The position numbers and the translations under genes are program-made. Below the pieces are notes generated by a model that worked only from the letters and a program-made list of their open reading frames with translations, did not search any database and was not told the DNA's origin. From positions 3,948,723-4,012,722 of the forward strand of contig NC_045145.1 in NCBI RefSeq assembly GCF_008831285.2: DNA of 64,000 nt. Reading direction: 5' to 3'. This DNA comes from Nymphaea colorata (lineage: Eukaryota > Streptophyta > Magnoliopsida > Nymphaeales > Nymphaeaceae). Positions 22,085 through 34,200 of the stretch are shown here, piece after piece (position 1 is the stretch's first letter; every line of letters starts with the position of its first letter).

Positions 22085-24497
22085 ACCAACTTGTCTTTTT
22101 AAAAAAACATTACGTTTTACCTCTTGTAAACACACCAAGTGTTTCAAAAGTCTACATTCAACATTTTTTGATATTTTATGACGAATCTGCAACAAATTTC
22201 AATGATGTTTTTCCTCAAACACTTCAATTTCCCAGAATTTTGTTCAACTTCTCTTCCGATTTGATGGTCGATTCTACTTGAGACTCATTTGAATGTAATT
22301 TCAGATTTTGGGTCCAAGCCCAACCCCAATCCACACGTATTTTATACTTCGGATCCAAATTCAGATATTGTCTATTTCTTTTCTCTCTATCTTAATGGTT
22401 TGATGATTTGCACCGGCACATATATAAAGAATAAAACTTAGTTTGGCTCATGTTTCGAACCAAAGGAAAAATGGTTGTTCAATGGGTACCAAACGCGTCA
22501 CTTCTAAAAACCATCCAGTCCTAGTGACACTGGGGTATTATGGTCATTAGTTAGTGGCAAACTTGTAATTACCAACTATTCCCATCGGTAAGACCAGTCA
22601 ATTCTCAGCTTGTCCATTAGATTTATGAATGTCCTGAGTCGGATAAGGGTAGGACATAATTTTTCAATCGAGTTGAAAATATAAAAAAACCCGGAGATCG
22701 GGTCGGCTCGAAACTCGATCTTCGTTTTGGCTAGACCCGATCTGGTTTTCATATATATATATATATATATATAATTAATATTAATAAAATATTAAAATTC
22801 TATGTAAAAATTAATAAAAATAATATTAAAAATATTTTATTAGGTCGAATCTAGCTTCTTTTTTCAGATCGGGCCAGTACCCAATGCCCATGCTTAACTG
22901 AAAATAGTGTGCGTGTTGACTTAAAAATAGACTTGCACGAATTAAAACAGCCATATATTTACGGCACCATGTTTAATATGGTTGATTCCGAAGCAATTCC
23001 TTTTAAAGTGGACGAGAGAGATGGCAAGTATTATCTGCCTGAAGATAGCAACGTTTCATTAATTACTGTCACTAAATTGGCACCATAACGGCGGCTGACA
23101 CTTCTTCCAGAAACTATCCATCAACAGACAGCCTTCACTCAATTTCAACTAAAGTGCAAAGTAAAAATTGGCAGCTCGAAACAGCTGAACACCTGAAACC
23201 ACTCGACCGTTGAGTTTTCTTCTTTTCCAGTATTCTGGAACCAAAACAGCAAAATTTGACTACCAACTGTTCAATAACATGATCCTTTTTAGTTATGGTA
23301 TATGCTGTTTTTTTTATATGTAAGATGAAAGGAAACTTAAGCAAATCTGTATTTTGATTTTACTATATCTAATGGATAAAGGGTTCCCTCATCTCAATCT
23401 ATTGATCAATGACTCCGGCGTATACAAGTATTTATAGGCCAGAATATGGCTTCAATATAGGCCTTGACACACAAATGGATAGCCATCAGTTACTTATACA
23501 GTTAGAAACTGATAGAACAGTCTAACTTACAGAAAGACAGCAGATAGGAGGAGCAGTTTTGAAGCTTCTAAAATAAATTGAAGGTAGGGACAAACTACTA
23601 ACGGAATGCGAGTATGTAGCTTTCTTTTTTCTTTTTTCTTTTTTTCTAGAAGCTTCCCTTAAGGCAATGTGTCATAGTCTTATCAACAAAAGAGACTTCT
23701 CTAACTACTCAAGAACTGCTTCATGCTTTATGTTCTCTGAGTTCGGAGTCTTCAGACACATGTGAACTTAGAGGCCGTTATGGCAACCATAACTGATTGT
23801 TATTGTTCAATGGATCTGCCTTAAAATTGGAGCAGATTCTTAGAACAATGTAACAAATTGTTTAACGAATTTGCTTCAAGTTTTTGGATAATTCTTTGGA
23901 CGGTATCAATCTCTTACTGTTGCCAAACAGGTTTCCATATAAAGCATCTGCTGCTTGTTGATAGTTCTTGACAGGAATCATGTGTTACTGTCATGTTACT
24001 TGACAGGAATTGCTGTCTTGAAAATGAATATGTTTATGTACTAGTCTGATATCAATTGTCTGGTATTCTTGTTGCAGGACCAACATTAACTGTGTCCTGA
24101 CAACTTCATTGAGCAGATTGTGGAGCAGTATGTGTCGGCTCACCAACAGCATTGCTTGTTTATCTTTTTAGCCTTGAACGTGCCTGATTTGTTCTTAACG
24201 CTTTTATGAAGTGGTGCATCTAAATAACATCTTTTATGTTTTAAGCAAAAGTCTTCTTTCCTTCATCATTCGCTGAATGAATGATTTGAGATATGCAGTT
24301 GTTGTGGTTGATGATCATGGGTTTTAGAGCCTCTCTGCTGAATGATTTTAGATGCTGCATTGAACCAGGAATTAAAGGAAGGGTATTTTGTGCATAATAA
24401 CTTGTTTAGTGCAGCACCATTTAAAGGGTGCAAATTTACCATATCAGATTGACTAAATATATTTAGAATTGATTCTCAAATTTCTTATGGGTCTCGT
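21042..24497. other. Intergenic DNA with repeats; no gene recognised
   Basis: Contains a T22 run near 21,651-21,672, a (TA)n tract at 22,027-22,082 and a decayed GGGC-type MITE at about 22,685-22,895. A short open stretch at 24,100-24,180 could be a relic of an exon, but nothing around it supports that. Confidence 0.4.
22027..22082. repeat. (TA)n microsatellite
   Basis: About 56 bp of pure TA repeats. Tyr/Ile-repeat open frames on both strands come from it. Confidence 0.95.
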
Positions 24498-24905
24498 TAG
24501 GGATGTCAATATATCCGATTTAAATCGGATATCCGACCGATCCGATTCGAAAAAATCGAATATGGAAAAAAATTGAATATTCGATTTCTTAATCGGATCG
24601 GATTTGGATTTAATAAATGGCATCCGATCGAATTCAGAATCAGATCAGATTCATTTTTAGACAAATATCCTATATCTAATGCTATTAAATTTTGAAAATT
24701 GACAAAATCCGGTTCAAAATTTGGATTCAGATTCAAATATAAATATAAAAATCAGATTCAAATTGTAAAATTAGATTTCAGATTCGGATATGACTTTTCT
24801 TTATTCAAATTTGGATTCAGATTCAAATTCAAATATGCGAATATCCGAAAAAATGAATATGGTTAAAGATATATCCAATCTGAATTTGATCCATTCATAT
24901 CCCTA
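24498..24905. mobile_element. hAT-like MITE with TIR TAGGGATG
   Basis: 408 bp from TAGGGATGTCAATATATCC to TTCATATCCCTA, rich in CGGATATCCGA words. Flanks GGTCTCGT and GGTCTCTG agree at 6 of 8 positions, the length expected of a hAT duplication. It lies about 600 bp upstream of the hnRNP-like gene. Confidence 0.75.
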
Positions 24906-25235
24906 GGTCTCTGCATCAAAGTTTCGTACTTGCCACTCTCTCTCTAAATAATAATAATAATAATAGTCATCATCATCAACCTTCAAGCTTTTGTTACAAA
25001 ACATTTTCCTGGATTGTTTAGAAAATCACGATAAAAAGTTGTTAATTAATATTAAATGACTAAAATATACTATTTGCTTTTTATCTCCTTGATATTCTTT
25101 TAGCCTTTCATCTTGAAACGAACAAGGTCAGCATGATACAAATGTTAAGAAAGTCAAATTTCCGGTTTTATATCCAAACTTCAGCCGTCGCGATTTCGGC
25201 TTCTTTTTTCCGGCCCTTTCCCATTACGTGGTTGT

Positions 25236-25334
25236 CATTGTAAATCCGACCTGATTCTGGGCCTCTGGCTACGTTTGATCCAGTTTGGTCCGGAACATAT
25301 TTTATGAGGTCGGGTCGGATTTACAAGAGCAATG
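25236..25334. promoter_or_regulatory. Inverted repeat in the proximal promoter of the hnRNP-like gene
   Basis: CATTGTAAATCCGACCTGA on the left pairs with GGTCGGATTTACAAGAGCAATG on the right around an about 60-bp loop. It sits 160-260 bp upstream of the ATG. It could be a very short MITE that now forms part of the promoter. An ACGTGG word lies just upstream (25,226). No TATA box was identified. Confidence 0.5.
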
Positions 25335-25496
25335 CGTGACCGGACCGTCGACGGTACAGATTGACGAGTCTGTTCTCCCGCGATTCCCATCGCTAGGTCG
25401 GAGCGTCGTCCCGTGAGACTTCTTTCTCAGGGTTTACCAAACCTCCCGCGTCCCCCACCTTCTCTCTCCTTTACATCTCATCTTCCTCTGTTGGAA

Positions 25497-28276
25497 ATGT
25501 CGAAGGTGGGTCATTCTCGTTATGGCTGATCGTGAAACTATCGCCAATTTCTTGTCTGGATTTGGGTTTTTGTTCGTTAGTCGGTTCGAGCTTAATCTTT
25601 GCTATTTTTTTTTTTCACTTGTGCACTATGCAGGAAACGCGCTTGTCTTCCTCAAATAAGTCCGGTAACCTTGACATTCAAGCTTTTATTTTCAGTCATT
25701 TGTTGAGAGTTGCATAAAACCCGAGCTTCGATTGCTTTTCTTGTTGGGTGCCATTTTAGTTTTGGCTGATTTTTTAATCTTTTGCCTTTCCCAGAGAATC
25801 GAGCAAAAGGAACCGAGGTTTTCATTGGGGCACTAGGTCGATCGGTGACGGAAAACATGATTCATCAGGTCCCTTTGTAATGCTTATTTGATATATCTTG
25901 CTATAGTTAACTTCTTGGTCATTCGAGGTATGGGGAAAGTTTCGGGAATTTCTTTGACGAAAATGTCGGAACAGAATAAACGTAAAGATTATTCAACTCG
26001 GATATTATATCTGCAATCTTATAGGAATATTAAAGCTTCGTATATATCTATACTTTGCTGCCCAAGTTGGAGGCGATATCACCCCCCCGAGCAAATGAAC
26101 CATGCGTTGTGTATGTGAGCCTCATCGGCTGATTGAAGCTGAACAGTTTATTGATAAACCCTGTGTAGATAATTGAATGAACAGAAGAGTGTAAATCCAC
26201 TTCAAACTTGTCTTCCATAACTTCAATAAGCACCTTCACAATTTGCTTGCCTATTGGCTGGAAGGTTCATATATGGTTATGGAAACCCTTTTTGTGCTCT
26301 ACCTTTTTCGACAATTCCAGGTATAAAAACCAATATATGAAGTTGATTCAGTTAAAATTTTGATGCTATTTCCATCACCTAAGAGTAGAGTTATGTAAGC
26401 ACCTCACTCCCTTCGATAATGGTCTCAGGTGTGTATTGTTCTATATACTCCCTTAGATAATTTTCTCAGGTGTCTATTGTATTACATATAAAGTCGTATA
26501 TGTTTTGCATGCGCTATTAGCTGCAAAGGTTAGAGAAATTTCTATAAACATGTTGTTAGATACTTATGTATATCCTGAGTTTGCTGTTGAAAACTTGAAA
26601 CAATTTGGAGATGTGGCGATTTGGCAAGGGAGCAAGTAAATTAAATTTCCTGCTGACGGGTTTAGATTGGTAAATGAATATTTTTTTTCTTCCAAATCGA
26701 TTTGGTATATCTGTACCTTTGTGACTTGAGCTTTTCTTAAACCATGTGTACAGTGATATACTCCTTTTCTTGGAGGAAAAAATGTGTCTTTTGTAGTGAC
26801 TTTTAATCAATCCTCTTTTGAGAAGTGGTCCAGAAGCATTTGTTGGATTAGATAACTTCTCCTTTTTTATGCTTCAGTTCTTATGCACTTCAGTTTGGTG
26901 CAAGAAGATATTGTTCTTATCATTGTGTTAATTTGACATCTATTACATTCTTCTGTACCTGTCTTTATAAAATTTAATTTTTAGGAGTTAGCCTTTGATT
27001 TTTCCTGTAGGGATAGTAAAACAATAATTTCTGCTCGATTTTGCAGGTTTTCTCCTCTTGTGGAGAAATACTAGAAATACGCCTGATGAAGGATAAAAAT
27101 GGAATATCAAAGGTCCTAATTGTTAACTCACGTTCAGATTAACTTCATTTAATCATTTAATTGTTATGCTTCAGTATTTTTCAATAATTAAATGTTTGGC
27201 TGCTTTATCATTGCAGGGATACTGTTTTGTGCGTTTTACAACAAAAGATGCTGCTCTGAGAGCTCAAAAACAAAAGGATGGTTATGTGGTATGCCTATGA
27301 AATTGCACCATTTTGTCTTGGACAGTTGTCCCTATGATTCTTTCATGTATATCTATCTTTTATATTCTTGAAGCCTCCTTTTGTTGAATATCAATTTCGA
27401 GGAGATTGCTGAGTGCATCGTATTTGTCACCTTTTTCTTTGTTTGCCAAAAGCAGAAGCCCCCAATGACCCTAACATGTTCAAGTCTTATGCTCCTCATA
27501 TGACATCCATGTCTTTTTAAGTTTTTGAAACGTTTGCAGTCAGCTTCAGGTCATGTTTGCTGTTGATGGAAAAACGTTGAATAGAAAAAATATTAAATTT
27601 GCTATTTATATTCGGTAGTGGCCTTATAATTAGTCGACTGCACATCCCAGCAACTGCACTTCAGGTCTTAGTTGTGAGTATTTTCTTCCAGACCACTGGA
27701 AGCTTTATTAGGTATATTATTCTGAAACTTTTTGGCCGATATTATACTAAGCACTCAATGCTTGATTTGCAGGCTCAAGCTTAAATTTCTCTTTTGTTCA
27801 GTTTTCAAGCTATTCCTTTTCGCCAAACTGCTTTTAGTATTTTATCTGCACCCTAAGGTCTCAACCATTTCCAATTTAGTGCTTTTTTACTTTCTTTACA
27901 TGTGTCTCTTGGCTCAGCTCCGATGAAAGTGTCTGCAAGCACCATTTTGGTTTACTTTGTTGTGTGACAGAACATCCAGCTGTCTATTTATATGTGGTTT
28001 TCTCCAACTATGTCTGCATACACGTTTTTTCTTGTTATTTGTCAGCAAGCAGTGGAAACATTGATGTGAACATTAATATACTTGAGCATGCAAGATTGAT
28101 GGATTGTACATGATTTTTTTTTTAAAATTTTTAGCTTCTTTATTTCAATGCTAATCTATTGTGCTGCCCTTTTTTGTTTGTTGGCTTGCTTCAAATATTT
28201 CAGATGGAAGGTAAAAAGATTGTGGTGGCTTTGTCATCTGATCAGAGTTCCTTGTTTTTTGGTAGCTTAAGGAAAG
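25497..28276 (+). CDS. hnRNP-like gene, exons 1-6 (N-terminus, RRM1, start of RRM2)
   Basis: Exon 1 contributes only nine coding nucleotides (Met-Ser-Lys) before the donor GTGGGT. Exons 2 (31 nt) and 3 (74 nt) bring RNP2 of RRM1; exons 4 and 5 bring VFSSCGEILEIRLMKDKNG and RNP1; exon 6 ends RRM1 and starts RRM2 with LFFGSL. Exon 2 ends in phase 1, and only the acceptor at 25,793-25,794 keeps the RRM frame; an alternative two bases later would not. Introns 1-5 are 128 to about 1,180 bp and hold no recognised element. Confidence 0.88.
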
Positions 28277-31200
28277 GTAAGCTTATGATTGGTTTTCTTC
28301 TTATTTAGTATTGATAACACTGATGCTTAAAAGTAAAGAGGACAAAGAACTAATATGTCTGATCTGCAAGAAGGGGTTAGGGTAAAGGAGAGGTGATAAT
28401 GGTACAAGAATGGCTGATTCTCTTCCTTGAGGTTTTTGTTAATGATTAGCAATAAGGATTGGAAACTCTCTTAGTGAATGGTGGATGGTGCTAAGCTTGC
28501 TGCTAAGATACATACACTTTAGTTTGTAGCACAGCATGTATACCCAATGTTACATGGGTATGGGTGTGGGTGCAGACATAGGTTCAGAGCAATTTTAAGA
28601 AGCTTGGGTACAAGGATATGATTTTTTGTGTGTGTATATATGTAAAAATATCATAGTCACAAAAAATGTGTTTTTCTTGAAAAGAATACGATAAATTAAA
28701 TTGCTGTTTAAAACTAAAAAAACACGTTTTTTTGAAAAAAACGTTAAAAACACGTTTTTTTCATTTTTTTTAATGCTAAACAGTTTTTTTTTTCATTTTC
28801 TATTTTTTATTTGTTGCAAATCTACTTATATTTTGATGTTTGTTTTATTAGTTTCTCACTTATTTTATTTTTCCTCCATTTTTAGTTTTTTTTTTAAATT
28901 TTTAAAAATTTACCATATTTTCTCCATATTTTTTTCTTTTTTTCAAGCTCGCCGTATTATACTCGAGAAAAATCTCACCGTTTACAACTCTAAAACGTTA
29001 TTTATGACTATGACATGTATAACTAAAATATGATTTTAAACAAACAGTACAATGCATATCTGACCAACAAAAAAATCTGATTTGATGTGAGAATATTAGG
29101 TTTCAGATCCAGAATTTCAGGAAAGAGGTTACAAAATTATTTTAGTAAGAAACGAATACAATGAGAAGTAGGGTTTAAGAAACCAAGAGTTTAGACTGGA
29201 AAAGAATGAGGAAGATCTCTGACTGGAAGATCAAATAAACTGCATGGTTTGCACTTTGCATGCTAAAGAAAAATACTGATAGTGCATCGGAAAGAAAGAA
29301 TGCATATTTGTGTCATTGCATATTCATATCATTTGCAAATCAGTTATGTCTATAGCTAGCATATGTGCATTTAATTGAGATAGCACCAGCATATTCATTT
29401 CTATGGTTATGTAAGACTTCTAATTAGTTTGATAGAATCACGAATGTTCATATCACTGCATGCTAAAAGAGAAACTAAAATTTACTAAAACTAAGAACGA
29501 GAGAAAGGGGGGGGGGGAGGGGATGGATTGAGGAAAACTAAGAAAGAGAGAGCAACTAGAGAGGACAAAGAAAGGAAGAGGCATGAATATGCCTGAAAGG
29601 GAGGGAGAAGCAGAGAAAAAAGGGAGGCAGAGGTAACATAATACCCGTTGCTGGAGAGAGAGCACCCAAAAAAAAAAGGGTGGTTTGCTTTCATGTGGAT
29701 ATTAACATCATACCTGTCCGTCATGGTGTAACCAAAGGGAACCAGCACTTTTATGTGGATATTGACATTTATGACTCAGAAATTATAAGTTTGACTAAAA
29801 TTGTAGGATACTTAGAACAATCCAAAGGACGCTTGCAAGATATTGATCCTACAAGATATTGATCCTCCCATGTCTATTGAAAAAAGAAAAACTGTGACAA
29901 TTTATTAGATATTGTACTAAGCATGCAACAATGCCGCCATAAAACAACTTAGAGTTCAGACATCTTCATTAGACTCTTCCATCAGTCATAGTTAGCGATG
30001 AGTAGAGATGTGGCCCCATTAAAGTGAGTGCAACAACCTTAAAATTTTCCTTTAGTGAAAGAAAAAACATCATATAAGATAAATTTAAGTAGCCATTAGT
30101 CACGGTAGCTAGAATAGAATCCATTGTTTTATTTAGCATAAATTTACATTGCAGGAATCATGGCCTTTACAAGCCAGACACATGCTTTAGATCCAGACTC
30201 AAGGCTACCCATCTTTCCTTCCCATTCAAACCTAGCCCTTCCCATTCAAACCTAGCCTTTCGTACATGTCCAGGCCTCATTTTAGATTTAAAAGACCACA
30301 TTTTATTAGACAACCCGTGGCAAAATAAAATGAATCTCACTTGTCCAAAACTCCTTTCCCTAATTGCAACCCATTTAAACCTAAATAATAGGTAGATTCA
30401 ATCTAAAACTCTTCCAGATGTCTCAATGGAACATATATTCCTTAGACCTCAAAGCCTGGATGCTTATCTTACCTTGGAAAGAAACCTCAAAGCAGCAGAA
30501 AGCAGTTGGAGGAAAAAGGAAAAAGAAGAATTAAAAGAAAAAATAGAGAAGTTGAAGCAAAAAATAGGGCTTTGGAAAAATATGCCGAAGAAGAAATGAA
30601 AAAATTAGGAGAAAAAAGAGAGACAATTCTTCCAAAACTTCTATTAGTAAAGGACCATATCTACCGCCTAGTCTTGAAGGATGAAAGGTGAGAACAAGTC
30701 AATATGCAAGGCATGCCTAAAGAATATGGCAAGAAGTCCCAACATGCAGAAGCCTGGTCTGCGCTTTAATTTAATTAGGTATCATCAAGATTATCATGAA
30801 AACAATTTCTTTTGTGAATGTGAAAAATAATTTTCCATAGTACATACTACTCTTAACCTTAGACGATGGAAAAATCAAGAAATTCAAGGAATAAAGCTAT
30901 CTCCCAAGAGTTTATTGGATCAGAGGTTTTTAAGAAGAATTATGGTAACCAAGGAAGGATAGGGAAAACATGTGGAATTTAATTGGCAATTAGCATATGC
31001 AATTAGAGGGCTGTTCAAAGGAAACTCAGTAAACCCCTATGGATTTGTCAATATAGATATAGAAGTTATTCTTCCTTCTTATGAATATCTATGTGAAACA
31101 ATGCAAGAAATTCTTATTAAAATTAATATTTGGTTGTAACCCCTACAAACTAGAATTCCTGCAGCCTAATGAGAAGAAGATGGAGAATGGAACAACAGAA

Positions 31201-34200
31201 AATACTGAGATAATAATGAGGAATATGAAGAAAAACCTATGGAAAAATGGACAATAATTAGTAGTAGGGACGATGCTGCTGGGTCCTTAACCCTGCAGCC
31301 AACGTTTGTCAAGATCGGAAAAAATTTGACCCTTGTAAGTAACGGTTAAACTTCTCATGGGTACAATACATCCTATGTAAAATTCAAGTAGTATTCGTTT
31401 GATCATTGATGAGGTGTGTGATAAACTTCTCATTGGGAAAATCCCCCAAGTGAAAACATGGATTTGCATTGTAGGTCATTGCTTAAAATCTACCTTGGGC
31501 CAATTCTCTAGGATAAGTATGAGTTTTACATTCATAAATTTTTTGACATAAAAATTTACCTTACAAATACCATACAGGATAAACTTTAGGTTACCTCTGA
31601 GATAAATCATATTGAGGAGTCCCTAGAAGATTGTCGTAGTTGTCGACAAACCTTTGTAAAATAAAACAACATATCCAACGAGATTAAAGGCAAAAGGAAT
31701 CTCGCACACGTTAGACAAGTGCAAGTAATGATAAGTCAGATTGTTTTTTATTTGGAAAAAACAAAGGCGGTTACTGTAGCAGTTACTCTAATAGTTATTG
31801 TGGCATTGTGGAGAACACTCTTTGGCATTTTAGTACTATAACAATTCGGGACACTGTAGCACTGCGGCAAACATTGTGTTGCACTGTAGCACTTTTGACT
31901 TTCGGACACGTTCGATTGCAGCCTCATCCAGCACACGACATCTGTCCATTTTCAAGTTTCTTCTACCTTAGTGCTTGTAACGACTTTTGTTTGTTTATGC
32001 TTTGTTTGTTCGAGAAGGAATGTGATTCCTTTTTCAATTTGTAATGTTGTTTGGAGTTTGGTGCCTATATAAGCACCACCCCGGAGTTTGTAAAAATCAT
32101 CCTCATCTTTGTTCATATTCATCCTCTATCATCATCCCTCAATCCTTTGTACATGTGCTTACTTGTTTGGTCTTGAGCCTTTCTCGATCTCCATTTCGAC
32201 CCTCTTGCCTTCTTCTTTATCCCTATTCGTCATGGTGTAACCAAAGGGAACCAGTGCTTTCGTGTGGTAAATCCTCCAGCTGATTTTTGCTTGTGCTGCG
32301 TTGAGGGTTTTTTCCAAGGTAAGATAAACATCCAGGCTTTGGGGTCTAAGGGATATATGTTCCATGAAGACATTTGTAAGAGTTTTAGATTGGATGTGCC
32401 TATTTTTTAGGTTTAAATGGGTTGCCATTAGAGAAAAGATTTTTGGATAAGTGGGATTCCTTTTATTTTGCCACAGGTTGTCTAACACTTTAGAGAAGGG
32501 TGGTCGGATTTAACACACGAAAGCGTGTTCGCTTTCATTCCACCATGACAGACAGAGACAAATAAGAAGGGAAGAGGGTCAGAATGAAGACTGAGAAGGA
32601 ATGACTAAGAATCAAACAAACAAAGCACTTGGAAGAAAGATTGAGGATGATGGTAGATGATGAACAAAGAAGAGGACGATTTTTATAGACTCTGGGATGA
32701 TGCTTATATAAGCACCAGACTCCAAACGACTTTACAAATTGGAAAAGGAATCATATTCCTTCCCGAACAAACAAAGCATAAACAAACAAAAGTCGTTATA
32801 AACGATAAGGTGAAAGAAACTCAAAGATGGACAATTGTCATATGCTGGATGAGGTTGCACTAACGTGTTCGAAAGTTCAAAGTGCTACAATGCAATACAG
32901 TGTCTGCCGTAGTGTTAAGTGTTAAACAGTGTCCCACACTGCTACAGTACTACAGTGCCAAACAATGTTTCTCGCAGTGCCACAGTGACTGTTATAATAA
33001 CCGTCTTTATTTTTTCCAAAAAAGAAACTGCAACTTGTCATTACTTGCACTTGTTTTACGCGTGTGAGATTCCTTTTGCCTTTATTCCCATTGACTTCAA
33101 TGCTTTATTTTACAAAGACTTGTCGGCAACTACGACAACCTTTTAGAGGCCTCTTGAGATAATTTGTCTCAGGGGTAACCCAAAGATTATCCTGTGGGGT
33201 ATTCGCATGGTAAATTTTTATGTCAAAAAGTTTATAAATGTAAAAGTTAAAACTCATATTTATCCTGCAGAGTTGGCCCACTGTAGCTTCTAAGGCGATG
33301 TCCTACAACGCAAATCCATGTTTTGACTTGGGAGATTTTCCCAAGGAGAAGTTTATCATGCATATTCTCAAACGGATAATACTTGAATTCTACATGGAAA
33401 GTACTGTACCCATGAGAAGTTTAACCGTTACTTACAAGGGTCAAGTTTTTTCGTTCTTGACGAACGTTAGGCTGCAAGGTTAAGGACTCAACAGCGTCGT
33501 CCCTACTATACTAAATTTTGTCCATATTTTCCGTACTTTCTTCTTCATATTCCTCATTATCATCTCAGTCTTCTTTGTTTTAACATCGTCCATTGTCTTC
33601 TCTTTGGAGAATTGCTCCTATACTCTGGGTATCTCTTGTCAGCTCTACGTCTTAGCTAGCTTGGATCTGGCAAAAATGTTCACATAGAGTAGGGTTTATT
33701 CTTATATTACTTTGGTAGGGTATACAGAAACTTGCAGTAATTCTGTTGTCTGCTAGATAAATGCGTGTATGTCTATTTTGGGTGATCATCCAATTGGTTC
33801 TGTTCCAATTGGAGGTCTGGTCTCTGGCTATTGTGAATGTTTTTTTTTTCTAAGTTGAAAATAAACGTCATCACAGCTTTGAGAGTGGTTGCCGGAATTC
33901 TAGTTTGTAGGGGATACAAACCATTATAAATTTTAATAAGAATTTCTTGCATGGCTTTACATGGATATTCATAAGAAGGGAAAATAACTTATATATCTAT
34001 ATTAACAAATTTGTAGGGGTTTACCCAGTTTCCCTTGAACAGCCCTCTAATTGCATATGCTAATCGCCAATTAAATTCCATCTGTTTTGCCTGTTCTTTC
34101 TTGGTTACCATAATTCTTCTTAAAAACCTCTGATCCAATAAACTCTTGGGAGATAGCTTTATTCTTTGAATTTCTTGATCTTGCCATCGTCTAAGATTAA

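Noticed and set aside
24060-24200. Possible terminal exon encoding DNFIEQIVEQYVSAHQQ
   Set aside because: No upstream exon, no recognised family, and the frame is only about 30 codons.
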